A stretch of 64,000 nucleotides of DNA from Armillaria gallica (taxonomy: Eukaryota > Basidiomycota > Agaricomycetes > Agaricales > Physalacriaceae), in NCBI GenBank assembly GCA_037576215.1, contig JBANDB010000005.1, positions 248,001 through 312,000 on the forward strand. The letters run 5' to 3'. The translations under genes and the position numbers were made by a program. Position 1 is the first letter of the stretch; each line of letters opens with the position of its first letter. The notes beneath the pieces were generated by a model, which worked only from the letters and a program-made list of their open reading frames with translations, ran no database searches and was not told the DNA's origin. Positions 22,801 to 33,559 of the stretch are shown here, one piece after another.

Positions 22801-23386
22801 CGACACCACCAATCTTCACCTCCCTCATCCGAAGAAAAAACTCGACGATAAATGAACAGGCCCCTTCGAAATCACAGACAAGAAGGGCACCTCTGCATAC
22901 ACACTAAAGTTACCAGCCAACTGGAAAATTCACCCTACCTTCAATGAGTCACTACTCACCCCATACATTCCACCGGCATTCCCCAACCAAGAACAACCAC
23001 CACCGCCTCCACCAGACCTGATAGATGGTGACGAACATTACGAAGTCAAAAAGGTCTTAAACAGCAGGCAAAGGAGGATTCATGGAAAACAGGGAGAACC
23101 ACCAGGGACAGTAACAGACTACTTCATCAAATGGAAGGGATATGGACCGGAATCAAACAGCTGGGTATGAGAAAACGATATGGATGCAGACAAACTTATC
23201 GAAGAGTTCCTATCTGAACACGTTGACCAGATACACACTCAACAACCAAATTGGTGATTCTATATAGACCCAAGAACTGGCGAAAAGGTGTGGTACGACG
23301 AAGACAAAATGTGGGAACTTCTAGGAGGCCATGATGACCCTTCAATGGATACAAAATCGCCTTTCAAACCAGACAGCATACCTTAA
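19804..23386 (+). pseudogene. pol: Pol polyprotein of the plus-strand copy (PR-RT-RNaseH-INT-chromo), decayed
   Basis: Domains in order: retropepsin (ALVDSGCTSS, Asp codon at 19,825), reverse transcriptase (RPV.DYRKLNEMT, TNSPATFQWMMN, YLDD at 20,887-20,898), RNase H (VDASEGAIGAVLSQ), integrase HHCC zinc region (SHDHITAGHPGIEKTKE with CKTCQRM), catalytic core (VDMVTGLPKS, VISDQGT, EQTERINQE), GPY-like segment and chromodomain (YFIKWKGYGPESNSW) before TAA at 23,384-23,386. Breaks: TGA 20,089, TAG 20,590, TGA 20,704, a +1 base in an A-run near 21,167, TAG 21,488, TGA 21,746, 22,136, 22,553, 22,853, 23,168 and 23,255. Chromodomain integrases direct insertion towards particular chromatin. This copy is dead. 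Confidence 0.85.
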
Positions 23387-23408
23387 CAGCAGTCGGGATG
23401 CCTGCCTT

Positions 23409-23418
23409 AAAAAGGGGG
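23409..23418 (+). other. Polypurine tract
   Basis: AAAAAGGGGG lies three bases before the 3' LTR and is matched by AGGAGGGGG before the inverted sister LTR. It is the expected primer site for plus-strand DNA synthesis. Confidence 0.75.
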
Positions 23419-23421
23419 TAA

Positions 23422-23814
23422 TGTTACAATTTATTCACTTTTTTACCTTTTACTTACTTAATCTGCAATCCCGGGCCGCACCTCTGCATGGATAACCAGG
23501 AACTGCACGAATGTTCCCATGTTATCGTTTCATTCCCATGTTATTGCTTGTGCAATAACGCTTCAATATTGCATGCTCGGATTCTGTTTTGCATGAACGA
23601 CTTATGATTAGACCCTTGTTTTCAGTATATACGTAGCAGTTCTCGCTGTATGTTCTCCAGCTTTGAACTATCTTTAATCTATACCAAATTTACTTGCTTA
23701 TTTCGCGGCTAAGGACTAAACATTTACCTTATCCCCTATCAATCAGAGACTTAATGGTGACTGCCTGAATGTGAGACAGCTGTTACTTACTCAGTTAGAG
23801 TTTCGGGTCTAATA
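23422..23814 (+). repeat. 3' LTR of the outer gypsy element (393 bp)
   Basis: Same length and type as 5454-5846 and distinct from the 373-bp sister LTRs: it has the longer segment containing a duplicated TTCCCATGTTAT. It ends GTCTAATA followed by AAAAG at 23,815-23,819, matching the duplication at 5449-5453. Confidence 0.9.
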
Positions 23815-23819
23815 AAAAG

Positions 23820-24810
23820 GGCTTGGTTGCTTTATCAAGGTGCAAATGCTATACTTTATTCATAGCTCTTTCGCTTACCCTTTGCTAGCATGGACATTGG
23901 TCACGATAGTCATGGTCATGGGATATTTCAACATCAATCAAATGTTCACCAGCTATGAAGACAGGTTGGAACTACCACAACAGAGACTGATGTATAGCGG
24001 GGATAGGCTTCTGGTTGACTGGAGTTTTTAGAGAGAAGCTGATGATCTTTTTAGCCTGAAGGACGTTGTGGGGAAAAGGAACATCATGGCTGTACATATC
24101 TGTGCTCGATCGCTGACTGGTCCTATTTAGCCAGACATCAGCAGTGTGTATGTCCTGTAGTAGGTGAGTACCATTATCTTTCATCCCATTTGACGCTAAT
24201 CTCATTGTAGATACCATGAATATAATTGTGTTCTGCTTCCAATGTGTGGCAGTTATAGCCTTGAGAGGCCAATCCTCCCAACGTATTCCTGGTAAAACTC
24301 TTCGATGTTGGATGGCATGATAATTTTGAACTAGCCTAAGCCCGTGGTGAATTCAAACACAGGTTGGAATGTCCGTCATGTATGTGCAACCATGTGGAAT
24401 CTGGATACTCTAAGTCTCCACCATGTGTCACTGTCAACATTTCCTTAGTACCACCATAACATGAATGAATTGGCCTTGATATTGTGTGCGACATCCATCT
24501 CCCAGGCCAGTTGAAATGGCTCGACTATATCTCGCAACCCATCGCTCATCAAGAAAAATGGCGCACCCCATAATTTGAAGCTGTCCAATATGCTTATCGA
24601 GTGATTCATTGCATGGACAGCTATTGTCAAGTAGCTCATTGCTTACTTTAAGGTTTGGTGTCTTTGTTGCAGCTGTGTTCTAGGATTAACAACTTGCAGA
24701 GTGTCATGGACATCGAGGACAATACTGTGAAGGAGTTGACAAAGTTGGAAGCCATCATCTAGGTTCCATTTTGAGCTGGCAACCAATTCTTGGGCGAAGG
24801 TAGGCTTCAG
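23820..24810 (-). other. Right flank of the retrotransposon; unassigned minus-strand ORFs
   Basis: Minus-strand ORFs at 23,972-24,217 (MRLASNGMKDNGTH) and 24,445-24,639 (MNHSISILDSFKLWG, then DGLRDIVEPFQLAWEMD) and an upstream stretch near 24,690-24,780 (DDGFQLCQLLHSIVLDVHD) look protein-like and may be exons of one gene. No phase-compatible splice chain was found and no family is recognised. Confidence 0.3.
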
Positions 24811-24818
24811 GTATGCTT

Positions 24819-25401
24819 AGTCTGACTGGGGTCCGGTTCGGTCCAGTCATGTGACTGAACCTGAGGTTCAGGTCCGGTTCAGGTGTGGACCGGGTTCGAA
24901 TCTCTAACAGTGGGCACATGGGCAGGACGCTCTGCAGAGGTATGGGATGGTGTCATAGAAGGCTATTATATTATATCTATGTATTACAATGCTTATGTTC
25001 AACTATATACCTGTACAAAGGCTGGATGTGAAGAAATTTGTTTGGATGTCATTTTTTAATATGATGTCATTACCGGCAATATCGTCTTTAAGAGTGCCGG
25101 AGATTGCATCATCGTTGATTTGTTGAGTCTACAGGTTAAGTGAAAAATTATATGCTATAATAATGGTATAATACAAGAAAAATAAGCCTAAAATGGCACT
25201 AAAAAGTCGAAAAAGACTGCATGAATACCCCTCTACAAGTTTGAGGTTCAGACCAGGTGCACCCTGCAAATCTTGCCTGAACCTCGAATCTGGACCTATG
25301 TGGCTGTGCCAAACCTGAACCTGGACTGGACCTGAACCTGTGGGTTTGGTTCAGGTTCAGACCGGGTTCACAGGGTCCTGGACCAGACTGCGGCCAGACT
25401 A
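24819..25401. mobile_element. 583-bp hAT-like MITE with 8-bp target duplication
   Basis: The 8-bp direct repeat GGTATGCT lies at 24,811-24,818 and 25,402-25,409. Ends: TAGTCTGACTGGGGTCCGG and, reverse complemented, TAGTCTGGCCGCAGTCTGG. Just inside, GGTTCAGG-type motifs are repeated on both sides, as in hAT subterminal regions. No transposase ORF. Confidence 0.8.
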
Positions 25402-25409
25402 GGTATGCT

Positions 25410-26071
25410 TGCTGTGCTTTAGAAGCTAATTCCTGTCAGGATATCTACTATAGTATTCATGACAAGCTGCGCATCATCGGAGATCAGCATGTGAATCTTG
25501 GCAGAACCATTGATAGCTCCATTGTTCAGCTGCCCTGGCTATGATGTACTCAAAGTTCAGCGTGACCATCATCAATATATTTTGCCCAAGTATTGATGTG
25601 GTATTATTTAATGATAGGGCTGGATGCTCGCTGGAACCTCAAAGACGTGTGACGTGTCTTCCCTTTATGCCTAGTCATGCAACAGGTGACCATTGTTATT
25701 TGACCTGCAGTTCTGATGTCTAAGTGTACTTTGCGAGGTATAGGTTGCCTCTGGCATTTATCCAGGTTTCATGGTGGCACATCAACTTCATAGTGTGTTC
25801 ACATTCTCTTGCCCATCGCATACTCACAATTTATCTGTTACAGGACATTCATGCAGGTGCTTTGTTCCTGTGACCTACTGAGCCTGCACCTGATGATGGA
25901 GTCGAAGACTACAAGTCATCGTGGAAAGACAGAGACATCCCTATACATGTGTGTGCTGCTCACAACCAAGGTAGAAGGGCCACTGGGAGAGGCCTATCAT
26001 GAACATAGACATGAAGACTGATCCAAACGGGAAGGTATCCGACAGCTTCATACATAACCAGTTACGAGTCC
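25410..26071. other. No gene recognised
   Basis: Short ORFs at 25,541-25,723 and 25,809-26,021 have no motif or splice support. Nothing else was recognised. Confidence 0.35.
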
Positions 26072-26160
26072 GAGTTTACAAGGATTCGTCCTTAGGACCT
26101 TATGCACTGCATTTCGATCTAGGACCCTTACTTTTAAGTTTTACCTTAGAATCTAACATG
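26065..26160. repeat. Dispersed repeat, second copy split at 60,374 and 60,912
   Basis: TTACGAGTCCGAG with GGATTCGTCCTTA, then CTTATGCACTGCATTT and GATCTAGGACCCTTACTTTT, recur at 60,373-60,408 and 60,912-60,970, where they are separated by an hAT MITE. Here the two halves are joined by CCTTAGGACCTTATGC instead of a single CCTTATGC. Confidence 0.7.
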
Positions 26161-27100
26161 TGCAAACAACCACCTTTTATGGCAATTCAAAAATAATAGC
26201 CTGCAGCTTCGCTAATACTTATCTCTCCACATGGTGTATCTGTGTTGTTCGCTGTCAGATTGGTACACAAATGGTTGGTTTCATTAAATTCCGTATTAAT
26301 TGGTTTATTTTAGGTACTTTTGGCTCATCTCGCAGCCCCAAGAACCTGAAATAGCTGCTATATTATCCCTCACCCACGCGAGGCAGGACTACGTACGATA
26401 CCCACAAGACACTACCCCAGTGAAGACCGTTGACTAGGATGAAGCTGACGCCCATTACCACCCGCTATTGGTTGAGAACTGGTACCATCCCCACCTATCC
26501 TCCTACCCAGCACCACCCACATCGACATCAGGACAATCACTCTCATGGTAATGATATCTTCAGTACGTGACAGAAGACGCCAAGACAACAGTAATGCGAG
26601 CACCAATGGCCCCAAGGGGTGGTGGAAATAAAAACCTGGACAGGGGAGGGGGGGGAGGGGTCCTGACCTTAAACGTGATACCAAATTACCTGACAGCACT
26701 ATGATATGGCCTAATGAGGCATGTAGAGATGGTTCCATCTGAATAGGATTTATTGTGAACTTGTTAAAGCATCCAAAACACTTTATATTACTTTTTCGTG
26801 TTATAGTGAGTCATGGCAACCCGGCCAGCAACTTCGGGCCACCATATTGCACTGACATAGCATTACTAAGTCATCCATATATGGTCATATTACTAACATA
26901 TATAGCAGGAGGGGGAGGGAGGGGGGGTCGACCTGACCTTAAACGCAAAAATGTACGTTGACGAGGCTGGTGACAGGCACCCGTGAAACTGAGCACGGCC
27001 TAGCGTGAACACACACCAAACCCAACTCAACCCCACTAAACACACACACACACAATCTCCTTAAGTGCAGAGGGGAGCAAGGATTTTAATTCTACTTGCG
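26161..27100. other. Non-coding stretch with two G-run plus CCTGACCTTAAACG motifs
   Basis: CCTGACCTTAAACG occurs at 26,662-26,675 and 26,932-26,945, each just after a run of about 20 bases almost entirely G. The ORF at 26,412-26,738 on the minus strand reads across the G-run and is not supported. CACATCGACATC with GACAATCACT near 26,518-26,540 recurs near 61,552-61,580, hinting at shared repeat sequence. Confidence 0.35.
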
Positions 27101-29970
27101 CGCTGACAGTATCCCAATTTCTCTCAATGAGCTCGCTAGAACGATACGCACAACAACATAGTATTTTCAAGCTAGTCTCAAATTCTCTAGCTCTTCAGAG
27201 CTTTTTACAAGAGAGCACGGTGAACCACGCAACCCTCGAGGCAAAATATATTTCAATAGCTGGAACACACAGATATGCAGATCCGCAAGTTGACCGAGTT
27301 CGGTCAGTGAGCTCGCTAAGTACAACTCACCGCTAGATCTAATCTACGTGCAACACCGCCTCTTTCTTAGTGGCTAAACCTGACTTCCAAACTCGTCACG
27401 ATGGAGGCCCTCGGCACTCCCACTCAAGTCTTAATTACTTTCAGAACCATCCCCGCAAGTCCTCACACACAGTGCACTCGCCCTAACAATGGTGCCGCGA
27501 GGTCCAACTGCGCACACCTGTCACACTTTGTGCAACTGCTAGAACAGCTCAAGCTGGCTGATTCCCTTGCAACTACTCCTAGACCTACACAGAGGCCAAC
27601 ACAACACAAATTCTCTTTTTACACTGAACCAGAAAAGGAACAGAGCTTTTCTCTCAGATTTATCTCAGCTAACTCTCAAGATGGGTGCAGCGTCACTGCC
27701 CCAAATCTCTTTCTTGTCTCAAGTAAACCGAAGTTTTTATCCAAAATGTTTCTCTGGTTCTATTTCTCTGTGAGCTCGCTAAACTTGCACTCTAGCTGAG
27801 ACTCGAAGCTACTAACTCTTATGCGCCGCAACAAGTCCAGATCCAAACTGAAACTTTATTACTGTACGTGGGGGGTAGGTATCTTGCTTTTACTATGTGA
27901 AAATCTACTCTACTTATACTATGGAAGATTGATTGTTACAAATGGATTTTTAGTAATTTACTTCTTTTTTGGCTGGGTATCCCTTATCCGAGTTAGCCCC
28001 GCGCTCTAGGCAGTGCACCACCTTTTCCTCTTTTTAGTATCCTCAAAGGGTTAAGTGATGTCTACGTTGCTTGCCCTAGCAGCAGAGTAGCTCGCGTGCG
28101 TGCACTCAATAGTTGCTTAATCCTTGATCACTGATCACACTTCGTATTCGGCTTTCGGGTCTGCTCTGAAGGTGACAGCGCCATGTTCTAGACTCAGTAA
28201 CCAAGAAATGCCTCAGCTTTCCAGTCCACTCACTACTTCCATCGGCCGAAGCCTGTTTCTAGGCCATGCCTGGGGTTCTCTTGATTACCCTGTGCATGAT
28301 ATTGTTTCTCCGGATCTCCAGGGACCATGCGTCATAGATTACAGATGCGTCGTTATCTAAATTAGCCTCGGCCCGCGTACAAGCGCATCCCACTCCAGCT
28401 GAGTCCTCTATTGCAAATGGGTGGTTTGGCAATCTAGCTTGCCCTTCGGCCTTGTTGCCGTGCATGCCCATAAGGTACAGTGCAATGACGAAGTCCTTAT
28501 GTTTTAATCCTGTTGCTTCTTTTTCTGTTATAGAGCTCTCTACCTCGGTGACCTTGCTTCTTCACGTGCCACTTGCACTGTCAGCCTGCTTGCGATGCCT
28601 CCGCATTGCTAAAGTGTAAGGTATGACATTTTGCAAAATTACACCCTTAGACACGCTGTGGGCATGACAATGTCATGTATGCAATTTTATTTCTGCCACC
28701 CCCTTGAACAGCCCCGCCGCTTCTACCCCTGCCTGACACTAACATTGGTCCATACTGCCCACCTCAAGCCTCAGGTCTGAAACACCTTCATCTCCATGCA
28801 TCCCCCATTTTCAACATGAGGATCACGGCTATCACACCCATTTTCCTTCCTGACGTTGTCATCACCAACAGTGACAATGATGACACCTGATCCACATCCC
28901 GTGCCCTCCATTGACTGTGCAACCACCATCAGACCCCACCCTCATTTTTGGTACTGGCAAATCTGATTGTGGTTGCTGTTTCCCCTCGCAAGCTCCCTGT
29001 TACACTTTATGGCACTGCCGATCCCTACCTTTCTCCTGCCCAAATCCAACATCGACCTCTACCGCCCATCTTAGGCTGCCAATAGTACCTCCCTCCGTGA
29101 ACATTATCATCACCACTACCAACGACAGCAATGGCCAAACCCCATTCCACTTGTCACATCCCGCACTTCTATTCTATCAATCCTATAAACATCATTTGCT
29201 ACTTGCCCCATTTTTGACACTGGGGAAACCAATAGTGGCCTCTGTTTTCCCCTGCATGCTCTGCCCAATGTTATAGAGTGTTGCTGGCCCCGAATGGACA
29301 ACTGTTTGGGGGCAGTATACTTCAAGCATGATGCAGAGCCGTAGTTTGGTGATGCTTAGGGCAGTGGAGCCCAGATATCTATGCTGGACCGCAGGAAGTG
29401 GCTGGACGGTGGGATCAGTGGAGCAGGATGAAGGTCGGAACACTGACAACAGACAATGTCCACGATGGTACACCCTCTTTAGGCATTGATGGCTGCAATG
29501 ATGGTTTGGTTAGTGTTTACCCGCATTGTAGGTGGCATCAGTATAGTCTTCTGGGTCTATGTGAGCCTTCTCGTTCACTGTATCCAGAGCTCTGTCTGGG
29601 AGATCATATGACACCTTTGGACGTATAGACTAGTTCAAGGCTTCAAGCTCGTCATCTTCGCAAGTAACCTAGTCGGTGAAATCAAAGAAGTGGTGTTCGA
29701 TGGCCAGCTCCTGCTTGGTATATTTGGTGCTGATGCTCATTCAATTTATGCAGTTGATCACAAAATGGGGGGCATGGCTGTTGTTTGCCCAGATAACTTG
29801 TGGGTACAGCAGTTGTGATTGACAATGTTTCGGATTTAGAATTTTACTTTATGCAATTTTATCAAGGTAGATTGCAATACACAAGAGGATCGAATGAAAT
29901 AAATATATCCAAAGATTCTCCTAACACAAATTAACTGCCAAAAAAGTGCTTAAGTCAGCAGCCATTCAAC
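27101..29970. other. Long stretch without a supported gene
   Basis: GAGCTCGCTA recurs at about 27,127, 27,309 and 27,772. Several ORFs of 60-130 codons (for example 27,401-27,799 and 28,911-29,276) lack motifs, conserved splice structure or a paralogue in the window. The C-rich, ACC/CAC-rich composition around 28,700-29,250 resembles decayed transposon sequence. Nothing firmer can be said. Confidence 0.3.
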
Positions 29971-29972
29971 CT

Positions 29973-30005
29973 CGTAGGATCGTAATCTCCCCACCCCAAA
30001 GGTAT
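29973..30005. repeat. 33-bp motif shared with 33,260-33,292
   Basis: CGTAGGATCGTAATCTCCCC with CACCCCAAAGGTAT here; three transitions separate it from 33,260-33,292. On the minus strand both read as IP.GWG.YDPT, so the copies may be remains of one coding exon. Confidence 0.55.
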
Positions 30006-30024
30006 TCATAAAATCAGAATCGCC

Positions 30025-31062
30025 ATGAAGTTACTCTTTGTCATTCCAGCAGCCCATCTCATCATATTAACGTATGCGGTAAACCTGTCGTCTATGTCGT
30101 CCCTGGGCCCTGTTGTTGACCTCGGATATGTGTTGTACGCTGATAACACAACCTCCCAGGCTGGACTTGAAGATGGACTGGTTGTTTCCTATGGAAATAA
30201 TCCCTATGCACAGCTGCCAATCAGTGACTTTGCTGGAGAGCACCTCGAATGCTGAATGAAGAAGCCCAGACAAGCCAGGTTGTAGATGCAAGGGGATGGG
30301 GCCCGCTGTGTTTGCAGTGACATCCAGCCATGGTGGGAATCAGTTTAGAAGGTTTGACTCACTACCAAGTCTCAGGAACCAAGCTGAATAGTGGCAGATC
30401 GCCTAAAGGTCAACATCTGGAAATCAAGGAATGCTTCTGAAAGAGATGCCCTTCTGGTTGCCATTTACATTCACATGAGTCTTATTGCAATGATACCAGC
30501 AGTGGTACCTGAAGTTCATCTTGCCCATGTCTAGGGAGCAGGCTTTAATACTAACGTAGGTTTTCTTTACCCTCCTTCCTTTTTTGTGAACTGAAGGTGT
30601 CATGACCTAGTCACCACAAGGATTTCCACTGTATGACTGGGTAGAACAACGTGGCAAACTAGTTGGCATTTCCATCACCTACTGCCCTGGACTTCTGGGC
30701 TTTTTGGGCGGTTCTCTGCTGGCCACCGATGGAGATTTGAATGTTGGATTACTCAATCAGCATGCTGCCCTCGAGTGGATACAGCAACATATCTCCAAGT
30801 TTGGTGGTGATCCAAACGATGTCACCATTTATGGAGAAAGTGCAGGAGGTGCCAGCATGGTTATACAAGTCACTGCGTATGGAGGTTAGTTTTTTTCAGT
30901 CTCTTGAATTTTGTCGAGCAACAGTCCTTTCCCAGGTACAAGACCAGTTGCTTTCAAGTGTGTGGTAGCACACTGATCAATACATTTTGGCCCTACACTA
31001 ACCGAAGCCGAGGTGGAGTTAGCGTTTCGTGAGTTTTTCCATCTTTGCTGTTTGCACAGACT
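30025..31062 (+). pseudogene. Type-B carboxylesterase/lipase, decayed N-terminal part
   Basis: ATG 30,025 opens a secretory signal-like segment (MKLLFVIPAAHLIILTYA) followed by LGPVVDLGYVLYADNTT and GLVVSYGNNPYAQLP, the usual start of fungal type-B carboxylesterases. Further on, in other frames, come APRMLNEEAQTSQVVDARG, PQGFPLYDWVEQRGKLVGI, then GDLNVGLLNQHAALEWI, FGGDPNDVTI and the nucleophile elbow YGESAGGAS (Ser codon near 30,839). A 51-nt intron (30,885-30,935) leads to RPVAFKCVVAH, a TGA and GPTLTEAEVELAFREFF. Frameshifts after 30,240, stops at 30,253 and near 30,532, and the absence of the catalytic Glu and His regions show it is a truncated pseudogene. These enzymes hydrolyse carboxylic esters outside the cell. 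Confidence 0.75.
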
Positions 31063-33235
31063 GTTATGTGCATGCCGCCGGCCTCCGCTTCACACCCATT
31101 CCAACTTCAATTGTAACTTTAGCATTCCTCACTATTGGACTCCATGGCCTCTGGCTGCTTACCATTACTGTTCCATTTGATATTTCATTTATCATTTCAT
31201 TTTACTATTTCACATATTAACTCTAGAACCCGAATCCGGTAGCGAACAGACCACCGCCGGAGTCCATTGGACTCCGACTCGGATTTACCTACTCATATAT
31301 ATACGGTTGAATTACTTGTAGATACTCAGTTTGAATATCAACTTGGTTTAGCCAAATCTCTCTCTGACTCCAAGTCTAATCCATCGCTCTCCAAGTCCGC
31401 GGCCTCCGCTCCGTTGGACTATCCTTACTCTCTATCCAAACCTTCGCTCTCCACAGACTCCATTCCGCAATCCAATCTTAGGGCTTCAGCTCAAGGGTGA
31501 TGTTGCTAATAGCTTCGCCAAAGCCCATGCACTCCGTGGACCTCCGCTCATGTGAGTTATCTTTGTCTATTTGGCATGTCCCTAACACAGACTCACGATC
31601 ACATTAATCAGTATATGCTTGGAAGTCATAGGATGCTCACCTGACAATAATGTCATGGCATGCCCATGCAGAGCATCTCTCAGTACATATCACTGAAAGT
31701 TCAGCTGCTGTGACTGATCTTTTTACTTCATAGAAGCTGTCAGAAATTTCATTTCAGCCTTATAAGCTGATCGCCCTGATAAGCTAGAGATAAGGTACAG
31801 CCTGAGAATATAATCACCAGATAAGATGGCTGGTTACCATATACAGAACCCATGAGAATATAAACACATTAAAAGAGACGACCTTTTTTTTCCAACACAA
31901 AAATAGTACCAATGTCACTCGGAATTGATATTGAATGTTAACCATTGACTACCTACCTAATACATTTGACCACTACACTACAAAGGCTTGATATGAATAC
32001 ATTACATAGCCAACTTTGAAAGTAATAGATATTTTTGAAATGAAAAAAAATGCCATCTCAGTGAGCACCAGCCTACTCCATGTCTAAAGCCATGCCCTGA
32101 CCCCCAGTATAGTCTCCCCAATCATTCACACTCCTGGCATCGCCCACTGCTGCTGTCCTACTTGCCGTCGCTGTCATCCTTGGTACTTGTTCATTTGTTC
32201 AGCTCCCATGGTAGCAGATGGCGACCGATATCGATTCCATCAGTGTAGTGGAGGCTATCTTGCAGCGATAATGCATTGTAGTGAAGTGATCGACCCCGAT
32301 ATTGATGTGGGGGATGCTGAGTTGGTGGGGATGGGGAGGTATGCAGGCGAGACGAGGTGATAGCAAAAAGTAAAACAAGAAGCTGCACAGCCACTCGATC
32401 ACTGTGCGGTTGTATGGTCCGAGGTGAGTGAGCGAGTGAAATGAAGGCAAAATACATCTTTGGCATACTTCTACTACTCAATTTATGTCCTCTGAGGCCA
32501 TGAAAACCATCAGGATATTTGATTATATGTGCTACTTGCCACCTCAACTCATTTCCATGCTCTTTAATTGGTTTCTATTAAAGGTTTCTTCTTGGTTGCC
32601 ATACTTGTGCTGAAGCTCAACAAGAAACTGTTCAGGCCAGTGATGCTACAGAAGGTCTGGAGGATGAAGGTGTTTATGGCTAGAATTATACATATATTTT
32701 CAAATAGATCTGCTTTGAATGCCCAACCAAAGTGAACTTAGAAAGAGCAACAATGCTCAAGTGCGATGAGATCAGGTGACTTTAGTACATTTAATAACTG
32801 GATGCAGTAATTAAATATAGCTCTTGTAGTGTAACTGTAATATTGTATCTATAAATGTTGACTTATTGAAGGTCACTGGTTTAACTCCCCATGTTGTATA
32901 TTTTCCCTTTGTACATTACCTGGCTTACTTAAGCATGTTCTAGTCCTGTTCAAATAATAAATACAAACTGTTAGAAATCTAAAAGAAATAAATTATTTTT
33001 CCGCATCATAACTAGAGTAATTATAACCGTTGCCAACTCCTGATAAGGCATCTTATCCTGCCGAGCTTGTTCCTAGACAAAAAGCTTGATATCTCGACGA
33101 GGAGCAGCGCGATAGTGGATCGGAACACAGTGTATTGTCATTGATACTAGTACGGTACACGATCTAAGCAAAAGAAGAGCGAAAAGTGGAAGAATAAAGA
33201 GATAGGTTTCAAAGTTGCGTTACGCGTTCCCACGG
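31063..33235. other. No gene recognised; contains a dispersed hairpin repeat
   Basis: A palindrome GGAGTCCATTGGACTCC lies near 31,258. The repeat at 32,372-32,426 (AAGCTGCACAGCCACTCGAT then CACTGTGCGGTT) recurs at 51,064-51,118. Overlapping minus-strand ORFs at 32,191-32,547 span that repeat and are not supported. Confidence 0.35.
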
Positions 33236-33559
33236 TCAAATCCACCACCAGTCAGAGTTCGTAGGATCATAATTTCCCCACCCCGAAGGTATGCTCATCC
33301 GCACGAAACGGGAGGGGCTTCCTCCCGTTCGTGCCCCGGCCAAGCGTAGTCTCCCGTTGAAATCAATCCAACGGCCAACCGGCGCTTGCCGTACGTGGGC
33401 CAAAAGGCCATAAAAAAATGAAGGGAGTCTCGTCGCACATAAACGCGACGAGACTCCCTCTGAATGGTAAGCTCTAACCCTAACCTTAGCACCTACCTTG
33501 TAGATTTCGACGATTCGCTGGAATAGAAGCAAGTCAGTGCCATGTCTTTGGAACAGCAA
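33236..33559 (-). CDS. Possible short uncharacterised ORF containing two hairpins
   Basis: A 107-codon minus-strand frame, open from 33,559 to TGA at 33,236. Features seen: MLFQRHGTDLLLFQRIVEIY at the start, APVGRWIDFNGRLRLAG in the middle and IPSGWGNYDPTNSDWWWI at the end. The last motif is shared with 29,973-30,005. A donor-like GTAGGT lies after the first 20 codons, so only part may be an exon. Two strong inverted repeats lie inside it, which would be unusual for an ordinary coding exon. No family is recognised. Confidence 0.3.
   Translation of the reverse strand: MLFQRHGTDLLLFQRIVEIYKVGAKVRVRAYHSEGVSSRLCATRLPSFFYGLLAHVRQAPVGRWIDFNGRLRLAGARTGGSPSRFVRMSIPSGWGNYDPTNSDWWWI
33301..33334. repeat. 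Hairpin 1: GCACGAAACGGGAGG stem
   Basis: GCACGAAACGGGAGG (33,301-33,315) pairs with CCTCCCGTTCGTGC (33,321-33,334) across a 5-nt loop with one bulged A. Confidence 0.8.
33422..33459. repeat. Hairpin 2: perfect 15-bp stem, 8-nt loop
   Basis: AGGGAGTCTCGTCGC (33,422-33,436) and GCGACGAGACTCCCT (33,445-33,459) are exact reverse complements around ACATAAAC. A telomere-like CTAACCCTAACC follows at about 33,475. Confidence 0.85.

Larger units (their letters stand above)
5454..23814. mobile_element. Composite Ty3/gypsy chromovirus locus: nested insertion followed by inversion
   Basis: The outer LTRs are 5454-5846 and 23,422-23,814, both 393 bp, same orientation, flanked by the 5-bp duplication AAAAG (5449-5453 and 23,815-23,819). 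Inside lie two 373-bp sister LTRs in opposite orientation (6504-6876 minus, 15,483-15,855 plus). The sister element's target duplication is ACTGC at 6499-6503 but its inverse GCAGT at 15,478-15,482. That arrangement is expected if the sister element inserted in minus orientation into the gag of the outer one and a later crossover between the inverted internal regions flipped the segment between them. Everything from 6504 to 15,482 therefore reads on the minus strand. Confidence 0.85.

Noticed and set aside
24888..24902. GGGTTCGAATCTC resembling a tRNA T-arm
   Set aside because: It lies inside the hAT MITE; no acceptor, D or anticodon arm can be built around it.
33470..33490. Telomere-like CTAACCCTAACC (also near 3583)
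   Set aside because: Only two repeat units at each place; too short to call interstitial telomere sequence.
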